This document shows positions 55,000 to 64,000 of a DNA stretch of 64,000 nucleotides, piece by piece (positions within the stretch are counted from its first letter, which is position 1; each line of letters opens with the position of its first letter). The position numbers and the translations under genes were made by a program. Where the stretch lies: NCBI RefSeq assembly GCF_947172395.1, contig NC_069094.1:11026292-11090291 (forward strand). The letters are read 5' to 3'. The notes under the pieces were generated by a model that had not been told where the DNA came from, did not search any database, and was given only the letters and a program-made list of their open reading frames with translations. The stretch comes from Bicyclus anynana (taxonomy: Eukaryota; Arthropoda; Insecta; Lepidoptera; Nymphalidae).

Positions 55000-55640
55000 T
55001 TATTCAAGACAAATTAACCTATGTATATAATAGAGGTACTATGGGGTGTTCTCTATAGAAGTAAAGAGAAACACATTCTCAAATTGTGCTTACATTTACT
55101 AGTCAAATATTAGTGAACGAAAGATATACTTAGGTAATTTTTAGACACTACAAAAAACAGTGTAATTGTGAGGTGCCACGGAAACCATACCAAATTACCA
55201 TACTATAAAATTTAATTCTTAAAACAAATTACATAAGTACCTATTGTAAAAGATGATTTTAAAATGGATTTTACTAAGCGCAGTCGCTAGATGAAGACAC
55301 AACTCAAAAAGTTAGTTGAAAAGATGGTCCACTGAAATCCCATAAACTTAAAGTTAAGTTTTCACAAACTTCCACACTAAAGTAATTAGTATTTAAGTTA
55401 AACTTAGTGTCTTGAGACTTTGTGTTTGGAAGTCTCCGAATTTGATTTGGTTTAATCTAGACTTACGTTCACTTCAGTGTAGACTGAACATCCAAATCAT
55501 TCAATCTATAAACGATGATTATACATAATGAATTTATTCAGGGGAATAAGATTAAATAACTCTTGTTTAACAAAATCTACTATGCCGTTCATGCAAACTC
55601 AGTCATACTCACGAATTTTTTTTTTAAATTTATATTTAAT
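55000..55640. other. No feature seen
   Basis: AT-rich sequence with no recognised repeat or exon. Confidence 0.5.
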
Positions 55641-55965
55641 CTAGCGGACGCCCGCGACTTCGTCTGCTTGGAATTTAGTTTTCACAAATAACTCGGAACC
55701 AAGCATTTTCCGAGATAAAAAGTAGCCTATGTGTTAATCCAGGCTATAATATATCGGTTAAGAAGTCGAGGCGTGAAAGAGTAACAAACATTCATATCAC
55801 TAAAATCATCATTTTTCGCAAATCTCGGGAAACCTTGGATTTTTTGAAATAAAAAGTAGCCCATGTGTTAATACAGAGTAAAATCTATTTCCATTCCAAA
55901 TTTCAGCCAAATCGCTTCAGTGGTAGTGGTGATAAAGAGTAATAATATTAGTAGGGTTAATATTT
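55641..55965 (-). mobile_element. Helitron-like element with repeated interior
   Basis: CTAGCGGACGCCCGCGACTT starts it. The block around CGAGATAAAAAGTAGCC is partly repeated at 55850-55900, suggesting a second copy inserted into or fused with the first. Confidence 0.5.
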
Positions 55966-56701
55966 GCGTATGGAACTTGGTGTGGAACGAACTCACGGGA
56001 ATAGAACTCTGTTGACTTTAGCTGGTTAGGGAATTCGATAGTTCCTTGATAAGTATCTAGGGCAGGTTTTCACCACCAAAACGAAAGCAAACCCTACCAA
56101 CCTTTCGATGGTGCATGCCTAGAAGCCAGGAGACAGCTTCGCTAGGACGACTTGCCAATATAGATAGATAGATAGAGAAAGAAAAATGTAATAGCATTTG
56201 AAATTATATGATATTTGTTATTTTTTATAAGCCACATTCTTCTGCGAGGCAATTTTACCACAACATAAATATAACAGCTATCAGACTTCGAATGGTATGA
56301 GTTAACCTTCGCCCATATTCCCAAAGTAAACTGTTTATGTTACCAGAAAAACGGGAAGAGAATATTAAACGCTGCAGTCTGTATTTATGCATACCACAGT
56401 GTGGGTGATGTTCGTAAATGATCGAATACATATTTCTTACTAACAACGTGGATCGAACATCAATTTGCAAGCATCCGGTTGCTCTAATTAGTGAAGATAG
56501 GAGATGAGATAACTATTTATTTATTGCTGCCATCGGTGTTTTATTAGTTCCAATGATTACGACATTATAATATAAAGACTGGTGGATATACGCGACTTCG
56601 TTCAAATGGAACTCGGTCACTTGGTTTCGGAAAATTCAGATAGTTGTTTAACTTTTCGTCGATAACAAAGACAGAACTTGAACTGACACACTGTTTTTAC
56701 T

Positions 56702-57083
56702 CATCATCATCATCATATCAGCTGATGGACGTCCACTGCAAGACATAGACCTTTTGTAGGGACTTCCAAACATCACGATCCTGAGACGCTTGCATCCAAC
56801 CAATCCCTGCGACTCGCTTGACGTCGTCAGTCCACGAGGTGGGGGGTCGACCAACACCGCATTTTCTAGTGCTGGGTCATCATCCCAGCACTTTGGGACC
56901 CCAACGTCCATCGGCTCTTCGAACTATGTGCCCCGCCTATTGCCACTTCAGCTTCTTGACTTGAGATATGTCGGTGGTTGGTTCTTCTGCGGATTTTCTC
57001 ATTTCTAATTCGATGACGCAGAGATACTCCAAGCAAAGCTCGTTCCGTCGCCCGCTGTGTAACTCTGAGCCTTCATAAGAGAC
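56702..57083 (-). mobile_element. RTE 3' fragment, minus orientation, with (TGA)n tail
   Basis: Starts from the tail at 56702 (CATCATCATCAT) and reaches the LRVTQRAMERA region, with scattered substitutions and frameshifts. Confidence 0.8.
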
Positions 57084-57149
57084 CGATGTTTTTACTCAAT
57101 GATTACTAAACTGAACTAAAACTAATATTTTAAAGAGGTATAGATAAAT

Positions 57150-57322
57150 TTTGTTACTTCTGTGAGGTTGTAGGGAATAATCTCTGGATATACTAAACCA
57201 ATTTTGAAAATTCTTTTATCAATGGAAAGTTACTTCTCCGCGGAGTAAAATAGGAATATTTTATACCTTTATTCCCATGGGAACGGGAACTGCACGGCTA
57301 AATCGCTGGGGTTTGACTAATG
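57150..57322 (+). mobile_element. Helitron-like fragment, diverged
   Basis: TTTATACCTTTATTCCCATG followed by GGAACGGGAACTGCACGG and AAATCGCTGGGG; CTAG is lost (ACTAA). Confidence 0.4.
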
Positions 57323-57874
57323 TTGTTATAATCACGATCCAACGGGACATTATGATAAATCGATATGACCAAAATATTTGGGCCTTACAAAATCCAATTT
57401 GTTAAAATATGCAGGTATATTTTGCTCGCTTTACATTTTGTGGTGCCACAATCGTACCACACTGCCCTGTAAATTTTACTGCCGCAATATTCTAACCTAA
57501 TTAGCTATTTAAACCCAGTCCGTGAACTACATCTCTGAAACATTTAATTGGTTTAGAAACAAAGCTACTAAGTATACACTACGAAGCACTCGCGAAGAAA
57601 CAAGAAGTTAACAAGGGAGCACGTAGTTACGATTAATTAAAAATAATTGAGTGTAATAGAACTTCGGACACTGTTAGAATAACAACAAATGTAAACTTGG
57701 TCACGCCTTAGGCGAATTAAGCGAGGGAGAATAATGGACTGCTTACAAATAAGTTGACTGGAATAACATACTAAATAAATGTTATTTCCTTTTAAAGAAA
57801 CGAAAATAAAAGTCGTACTTTATAGAAAAGATTCTACTTACGTACTTTATAGAATATTTTTAACATAATAATTC

Positions 57875-58165
57875 AACAATCGACTTCAAAATCACAAAAA
57901 CTTAGTTTGTTTTTGTGATTTTGAAGTCGTTTGAAAGCGTAAAATAACATCGTATGTGCTACCTTCTGATCACTTTGAAGGCGGTGTCAAGCTAGTGGCG
58001 TATTAATTAAAGCCGTTTCTGAAAGAACCTCGGGGAAAACCGTCTGAAAATGCTAAAACTTTATAATTTAAACGGCTAGAGTTAATGCATTGCAAACTGT
58101 GTTGGCACCGCTTTCAAAGAATTGAGAACCTCCTCCTTTTCTTTGAAGTCGGTTAAAAAGGCTTT
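57875..58165 (-). repeat. ACCGACTTCAAAG repeat, larger copy
   Basis: From the 57881-57929 inverted repeat to GAACCTCCTCCTTTTC and GAAGTCGGTTAAAA; interior includes CTTTGAAGGCGGTGTCAAGC. Confidence 0.45.
57881..57929. repeat. Perfect 21-bp inverted repeat, 7-base loop
   Basis: Arms 57881-57901 and 57909-57929 (CGACTTCAAAATCACAAAAA plus one C, and complement), at the edge of the ACCGACTTCAAAA repeat family. Confidence 0.9.
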
Positions 58166-58364
58166 CGGTTAGACTTTGTGTTTGAACATTCGAATCTCAC
58201 ATTGGGGAAAAGTTATTTTTGTAAGAAGGCATCCCGGAGACATGAATTTTCTGGTATTGCTGGAATTCCGCTTCATTATTGCTTTTATGCCATTCTTCTA
58301 GCACCATTCAAATTGTGAGATGAAGAAAACAAAGTTAACACAGAGAGCCCTAAAGATAAAGCCT

Positions 58365-58440
58365 CAATAGCTCAACGATATGGATTTGATTCCCGCCCGC
58401 TGGAATATTGTCGTACCCACTCCTACCAGTCAGACAGACA
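58365..58440 (+). mobile_element. SINE-F head fragment
   Basis: CTCAATAGCTCAACGA followed by GATTTGATTCCCGCCC and ATTGTCGTACCCACTCC, the forward orientation of the SINE-F head. Confidence 0.6.
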
Positions 58441-59250
58441 GTAGGACAGACAGACATCGCAACTATAAGTATAGTTAAGTCAATTATAAACTATGTTGAC
58501 TATCGAAAGAATGATATTTTATACTAGAGAGAGGCCACTAGCGTATCAAAACTGTATATCGAGTTGTGTGTTTGGGAAGTGTATAAACTATACATTAATA
58601 TATAATGTAAGTAAACACAAAATTGTGCAAGTGTGCGCTCAGTAGAGTCGCTAAATTCGGTGATTTTGCAGGCACGAAACATTCTATAGTAGGTATAAAA
58701 TAATAATCATTGCTATCGAACCTTGTCAAAGTAATCAACGATCTAATGCGGTTATAAAAACCGTCTATATAGTATCGATGTTTCATAATTGTAATCGGTC
58801 AAAGAGCTCCGTATAAATACCTTTTTGTGTAGTTGAATGGTGTAAAAACCTGACAAAACTTCTAATGAATATAAGATATATGTCAAATCTAAGCTCGTTT
58901 TCCTCATAAAATGATAGACAATTTTGTTTGTGAATTTGGTTCTTTGGTCCTTCTATATTTGGTTTGAGGTATCCATATCCATGCCACATGCAACTTCTAC
59001 GCGTAACAAACCGTGTCTACGCGAATAAAGGAAGCTTCAATTACAAATAATTAATGGCGAGTGTTGCGAAGACAACGCATTTAGCAAAGAAACAAGTGTG
59101 ATATCATTGCCATTGACCTTAGTGCTAAAAATTATTGATGACTAACCTCTTCATGCCCGCTATTACGAATAATTTTCACACATTTTCAGGTATCAATTGA
59201 CCGAACAAACAGCCTGATGCTAAGTGGAAAACTATAGCCGTATTGACAGC
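58441..59250. other. No feature seen
   Basis: AT-rich; two overlapping minus-strand frames of 63-68 codons are not convincing. Confidence 0.5.
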
Positions 59251-59525
59251 CGCGTGGCGCAGTGGGTAGTGACCCTGCTTTCTGCATCCACGGCCGTGGG
59301 TTCGATTCCCACAACTGGAAAATATTTGTGTGATGAACACGGGTGTTTTCCAGTGTCTGTGTGTATTTATACATTATATAAGTATTTATATGTAGTATAT
59401 AATTCTATATTAATATTATAATATCAACAATCTTAGCACCCATAACACAAGCTACTCTGTATGCTTACTTTGGGGCTAGATAGTGATGTGTATTGTTTAA
59501 GTATATTTATTTATTTATTTATTTA
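59251..59525 (+). mobile_element. tRNA-derived SINE-E, full-length
   Basis: The head GCCGCGTGGCGCAGTGGGTA is followed by B box GGGTTCGATTCCC, a body with CATAACACAAGCTACTCTGT, and a (TATT)n tail. The head could fold like a tRNA but is continuous with the repeat body, so it is not a tRNA gene. Confidence 0.8.
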
Positions 59526-59744
59526 TAGCCTGTTAAAGAGTAACACTTAGTAGTAAATGTTATAGTAATACGTCCTAGTATGTCCATCATGATCATTTTT
59601 ACGGAACCCTACAGGGCCAGGGCCTGTAGCCAAGTGGCACTTCGATTCTTTTTCTACAAACGCCAACGCTTCGAAAAATAGAAAGATGTATGGGAATGAC
59701 AGATCTAATCGACAACTTGATCACATGACCTGTCGATAGCAAAT

Positions 59745-60467
59745 GTCATCATCATCATCATCATCATATCAGCCGATGGACGTCCACTGCAGGACATAGG
59801 CCTTTTGTAGGGACTTCCAAACATCACGATACTGAGCCACCTGCATCCAGCGAATCCCTGCGACTCGCTTGATGTCGTCAGTCCACCTGGTGGGGGGTCG
59901 GCCAACACTGCGCTTACTAGTGCGGGGTCGCCATTCCAGCACTTTGGGACCCCAACGTCCATCGGCTCTTCGCACTATGTGCCCCGCCCATTGCCACTTC
60001 AGCTTCGCAACTCGTTGAGCTATGTCAGTGACTTTGGTTCTTCTGCGGATCTCCTCATTTCTGATTCGATCACGCAGAGATACTCCTAACATAGCTCGTT
60101 CCATCGCCCGCTGTGTGACTCTGAGCCTTCTTATGAGGCCCATAGTTAGCGACCAAGTCTCGGAACCATAGGTCATCACTGGCAACACGCACTGTTCGAA
60201 GACTTTTGTCTTCAGGCACTGAGGAATTTCGGACGAAAAGATGTCGCGAAGTTTCCCGAATGCAGCCCAGCCGAGTTGGATTCGACGGTTCACCTCTTTC
60301 TCGAAATTGGACCTACCTAACTGGATCATATGTCCTAGATATATGTATTCGTCTACAATTTCGAGTGCAGCGTTCTCAACTATAACTGGGTGGAGCGATA
60401 CATGAGCATTACACATTATTTTTGTTTTGCCCATGTTCATTTTCAGGCCCACCTGTTGAGAAACGCT
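59745..60467 (-). mobile_element. RTE-clade LINE, 5'-truncated copy (TGATGA tail)
   Basis: The minus strand runs from about 60467 to a (TGA)n tail at 59745-59766. It is the longest RTE copy here and the reference for the other fragments. The 5' truncation point abuts a small inverted repeat. Confidence 0.85.
59769..60452 (-). pseudogene. RTE reverse transcriptase, C-terminal 227 residues
   Basis: The frame starts at an internal Met (MGLKMNMGKTKIM) and ends LQKAYVLQWTSIG at a stop beside the tail. MNMGKTKIM is the RT palm segment after the catalytic YADD motif, followed by EYIYLGHMIQLG and the conserved C-terminal block VLPVMTYGSETWSLT, AMERAMLGVSLRDRIRNEEI, KWQWAGHIVRRADGRW and VGRPPTRWTDDIKR. 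These are hallmarks of RTE/BovB-like LINEs of Lepidoptera. The endonuclease and most of the RT are absent, so this is a dead 5'-truncated copy, although the remaining frame is uninterrupted, indicating fairly recent insertion. Confidence 0.85.
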
Positions 60468-60488
60468 GCTGAGCAGCAGCGTTTCTCA
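60457..60488. repeat. 14-bp inverted repeat at the RTE truncation point
   Basis: TGAGAAACGCTGCT, spacer GAGC, exact complement; a third GCAGCGTTTC follows. It sits where the RTE copy at 59745-60467 is truncated. Confidence 0.85.
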
Positions 60489-60589
60489 GCAGCGTTTCAG
60501 CAGCAAATGTCACTCCCATACATTTTTCTAGTTTTCGAAGCGTTTGCCATCGTAGAAAGAGAATCGACGTGCCACTAGGCTACAGGGGC

Positions 60590-60900
60590 TGGTCTCCCTA
60601 TAGGAAAGGGGATATGGAGCGTAGACCCACCACGCTGCTCCTATGCGGGATGGTGGGCTTAGCGTGATGATCTTTCTTTAACGACAAGTATCAGATGTTA
60701 ATGATAATGCCCGGTACCGACGCCTTAATGGCACCACCATCTCTGAACTGAGAATTTAACTGATGATTTCTCAAAATAATGAAAAGCTCTGTAGGTATTA
60801 CGAGTAAGGTTCGACCAAGGACTCGAACCCACAAGGCTGTGGGTTGAGGTGTGTGTGAACCGAAGCCACATTGGCTAATCACTAGACCAATGAGACAATT
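60590..60900 (-). mobile_element. SINE-D-like full copy with tRNA head
   Basis: Body GAAAGGGGATATGGAGCGTA, then TATCAGATGTTAATGATAAT, and a tRNA-like head reversed (GGACTCGAACCCACAAGGC; ACATTGGCTAATCACTAGAC). Confidence 0.65.
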
Positions 60901-60974
60901 GATAGTGAGAGATGAGATGTCCGTCATAGGTTTTAAATCTCCTTTGCCTATAACTATATATTACAACGTATTTT

Positions 60975-61344
60975 TTGAGCCAGTGATGACCTACGGATCT
61001 GAAACTTGGTTCAAAGGCTCAAAGTTACTCTGCCGGCGATTGAGCGTGCTATGCTTGGAGTTTCTCTGCGTGTTTGAATTATAAATGAGGAGATACGCAG
61101 ATGAACCAAAGTCACTGACATAGCTCAGCTAGTCGCGAAGCTGAATTAGCAATGGGCAGGCCACATAGTTCTAAAAGCCGATGGACGTTGGTGTCCCAAG
61201 GTGCAGAAATGACGACCTCCCACGACTGAGGACATCAAGCAGACTACAGGAAGCCCCTGGATGCTGGTGACTCGAACCCGTTTTGCTTGGAAGTCCATGC
61301 AAGAAGTTTGTGCCCAGCAGTGGACGTCTATCGGCTGATATAGA
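60975..61344 (+). mobile_element. Decayed RTE 3' fragment, second subfamily
   Basis: Begins at PVMTYGSETW, then several deletions, ending CTATCGGCTGATAT. It is the most diverged RTE copy in the window. Confidence 0.7.
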
Positions 61345-62174
61345 ACAAGGCCCTGGCACTAAGAGCTACCTACCTATTGAACCAACCTACCTACCAAGTA
61401 CTACCTACTGAAAAACCTACTACTACCTGTAAGCTACCTACGACGTAGCAGTTGTCTACGTCATCAAACCTACAAATTTTTATTTTTTCTTCCTCTAAAC
61501 CGGCGACGTTTTTCCAGAAGCTCAACAAATTACCACGGAAGTAATTTCCAACTCGAGAATACCTACTTAATACCTGTAAATTTTTGGAAAGTCTTTCCAG
61601 AATAAATTTGGAAATTAGGTACTATAAAACTTGGAACCAGAAAACCTTTTGGAAAAAGAAGGTCTCGTTTAATTAAGAAAAACTCATTGTGTAGTTTCTG
61701 ACGGAAATCGATTTTTGTCAAGCATATTATGCAGTGGGTAGGTAATTTGAGTACCTAAAAAAAGTAAATCTATTAAATGTTAATTAAAAGATTTTAGTAG
61801 CATAATTCATCATGCGAATGAATTATAGATATTCATCTCCTGATTTATAAATGCAAGTGCAAGAGAGGCATGAAATTAATTTTAATAAAAACCTTATAAC
61901 CTTGAAACTTGAACATAAAGAGTTACAAGATTTTCCTAAAACCTAGATATTTTAGGTAAGTGTCTATAATAATATTAGTATTAGATTAAGTAATTCAGAA
62001 TCAGAGTTATCATAATTTAAAAAAATAACCTTTAGATTATTTAATTAAAAAAATATTAAACAAAACTTTATTGCATAAATAACTGCATTAAGTATATTTT
62101 GGTTAACCATGGTGTACTTACGTTTAGTTTAAACACTATTTAAATTAATTTTATTTAGATATATGATTACTTAC
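61345..62174. other. No gene seen; CCTA-rich patch at 61370-61450
   Basis: Repeated ACCTACCTA-like sequence, then AT-rich DNA up to the candidate 5' exon donor. Confidence 0.5.
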
Positions 62175-62545
62175 CGCAATAACAGCTTCAAAATGCAGTC
62201 ACAGATGTCCTTTTCTCGTATTTTCGTCTTTCGCTCGTTATCCTCGTACAAACGCACACCGCACTGACAGTAATCGCATTACAAACGTCCTTTACGCGTA
62301 CAATTTCAGCTGCAACCCGAGATGTGGACCGCGAACCAACTCACTGATCAATTCATGCCGTCTTATAACACGACTAGGCGCTATAAACTCGTGCCTCGTG
62401 GAGCCGGCTACACTCTGTTGTCTTTCAATACATAAACAAACTGGCTCAACGCTCTGAACATAGCTTCGTGTGAAAACTGGGAATCCGAAAACAACATCAC
62501 AGTGTACGGTTTGAATTTCGAATTTCGCGTTACGCATTAACTCTG
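62175..62545 (-). other. Candidate distal noncoding first exon with consensus donor
   Basis: On the minus strand this block ends TTATTGCG followed by GTAAGTAATC, a near-perfect donor. It is richer in CpG than its AT-rich surroundings and contains TCAGTG initiator-like motifs (near 62261 and 62347). An 81-codon frame (62292-62537) lies inside but ends before the donor and looks like nothing known, so I treat the block as 5'UTR. If real it could be the distal first exon of the Zasp66-like gene, about 43 kb upstream of the ATG exon, or of another minus-strand gene. RNA evidence would decide. Confidence 0.4.
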
Positions 62546-62692
62546 ATACAAAAGCTTTCTCTCACACGTGTGTAAGAACATCGTTTACAACTTAACGGAA
62601 ACAAAGGAATCCTTTAAGTTGTTGTTATTATGAGTTGTTAGCAAATATGATAGTATCAGTATTATTGAGAAAGCTTTAGTTTAGCGCTAGTG

Positions 62693-62700
62693 TGACGTAA
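62693..62700. promoter_or_regulatory. CRE/ATF-like site TGACGTAA upstream of the candidate first exon
   Basis: TGACGTAA matches the CREB/ATF half-palindrome and lies about 150 bases upstream of the candidate 5' exon, in a CpG-containing stretch (62690-62790). Position and motif are suggestive only; an 8-base match can occur by chance. Confidence 0.2.
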
Positions 62701-63304
62701 AACTTCTGCGGCTGCGCGTAGAAACGAAGGGGAGACGATCCTTTGGCAACAGACAAATTTGTGCATTGCGGCCTTGGAACAAGGTTTGTTTGAAACTGCA
62801 TTGTGTCTCCTCACCACATTAACGAGAACAAGGCAAAGTAATCTGAATTCTAAAACACAGACAATAAAGTTTGCAGTCGAATGGAAATGTATAATTAAAT
62901 ACTGCAAGCGGATATTTCACGTGTGCTTAGGGATTTGGAGATAGAGATTGCAGCAAGGTGAATACCCAGCTCCTAATGTTGAAACTTAATTTATGGGTAA
63001 TTTGATCACGTTGCTTCGTACATGATCTATGTTTAAAAACTCGTTTCATTAAGGTAAGCTCTACATAGGTAGCTTGAGACCAATTAGATGCTAGAGTCTA
63101 GCAGCTAGAAGCTTCAGAATAGAGAACGTAGATTGGGTAATTTATAATCTGATGACTTTTTACGAACTCTTGTTACGTTGTGCCAAATATGACATACTTG
63201 TGTTCTGATGCTTAGACTAAGCGGTTTGAGTATTAGGCACTACAATTATTCTATTAAGTGGTTAAGCGTGGCACAATTTTTGAGATAAATGTTTTTCTTT
63301 CTTT

Positions 63305-63490
63305 CAACTCTCTGACGCAGCAAAAGAGAGGTTCGATTTCCAGTTTAGATTCCCAGCACGGATTAGTTTATTATTTTATAATTTCTGGTTCAGATCTGAC
63401 CTAATAGGCATCGGCCGTGGAGTACCACTGACCACCATACCCGTAAAGACGGATACCTAACGGACAAGCGATTAAACATTCTGGTATTTT
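63305..63490 (+). mobile_element. Highly diverged SINE-B-like copy
   Basis: A B-box-like GGTTCGATTTCC is followed by CATCGGCCGTGGAGTACCAC and a sequence resembling the CCAAGCGATTTAGCG block. It is old and uncertain at both ends. Confidence 0.5.
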
Positions 63491-63609
63491 GAGATACAGT
63501 GGTTTTAACCTATGTGTACATATATTATCTGTGCCTATGTGGCTTCAGATGACTGGGTCCTGTATTAGTCTCAGTTCCTATTACAGCCAGTTATAACAAT
63601 ATTGACCAT

Positions 63610-64000
63610 TTTTTGTGGCTGGCACCTAAAACTCAATAAAATAAAGGCATGGATATGACACACTTGTATAACTTGGCTGAGAGCATTTCTACAACGTGTC
63701 TGCCATACTAACTAACTAAGTAGATAATGTTCTAAATGATCAGTTGAAATCACTTTAAAAATCAATAAAATGTATGGATATGACGGGCTATCGAACCTAT
63801 ATAACTTGATTGAGATAAATCCTTCAACATTCGTGTTATGCTAACTATTGCCATAAATGACTAGTTAAAACGATACGCATCATTAATATTGTTGGTGGGC
63901 ACTTACCTACAAAACTCAATAGGTAATATGCATAGAAGTGACTCGACATCGAACCTTTATAATTTGGTACAAACCTACAACATTTGTGTTCTACTAAATA
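63610..64000. repeat. Degenerate tandem repeat, about 130-150 bp unit, runs off the window
   Basis: Three units share ACTCAATAAAATAAAGGCAT, GGATATGACG, ATCGAACCTATATAACTTG and CAACATTCGTGTTATGCTAA with substitutions. Confidence 0.6.

Noticed and set aside
59253..59325. Possible tRNA gene
   Set aside because: A and B boxes are present, but the sequence continues without break into a SINE body and (TATT)n tail that recur at 18.1 kb.
62292..62537. 81-codon minus-strand coding exon
   Set aside because: The frame ends before the donor at 62175 and shows no recognisable domain, so the block is better read as possible 5'UTR.

Overview
The window looks like a moth or butterfly (Lepidoptera) nuclear genome. 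It is AT-rich, nearly gene-free and packed with repeat types common in that order: tRNA-derived SINEs, 5'-truncated RTE LINEs ending in (TGA)n, short Helitron-like elements ending in a GC hairpin plus CTAG, and several MITE families. The order is inferred from repeat recognition; no database was searched.

Host gene content is small. Two minus-strand exons (18533-18628 and 569-720) join in phase to encode an N-terminal PDZ domain of the PWGF type seen in ALP/Enigma/ZASP sarcomere proteins, most like insect Zasp66. A three-codon upstream ORF stops one base before its ATG. A CpG-containing block at 62.2-62.5 kb ends in a consensus minus-strand donor and may be a distal 5'UTR exon of the same gene, in which case most of the window would be intron. 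An isolated Cys-rich exon-like frame lies at 25384-25580 (minus), identity unknown.

Layout: 0.6-11 kb carries a PDZ exon, RTE fragments, SINEs, Helitrons and a foldback MITE. 11.7-15.1 kb carries a minus-strand CR1/L2/Jockey-group LINE with an uninterrupted 950-residue endonuclease-RT frame. 15.3-16.1 kb has RTE tails, one with a twin-priming inversion. 16.9-19.8 kb has foldback MITEs and the first coding exon. 20-24 kb has SINEs and an interrupted 65-bp inverted repeat. 27.7-28.7 kb is a THAP-type DNA transposon remnant with TIRs and flanking TTAAAA. 29.6-30.1 kb holds two abutting Helitrons, one with (CAAA)44. 34.7-40.6 kb is a recent Ty3/Gypsy element with two 1373-bp LTRs differing at one visible base and an internal deletion removing the gag C-terminus, protease and RT. 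42.9-43.8 kb has a perfect 128-bp-arm palindrome and a 13-unit minisatellite. 46-57 kb has hAT-like MITEs, a partial segmental duplication, SINEs and Helitrons. 59.7-61.3 kb has two RTE copies. 63.6-64.0 kb has a degenerate tandem repeat running off the end.

There is no operon or pathway here. The functional story is a muscle-type PDZ gene whose introns have been filled by successive transposon waves. No clearly new multi-gene system was found; the most unusual structures are the inverted duplications, the LTR that has absorbed a MITE, and the minisatellite that resembles part of a foldback element.
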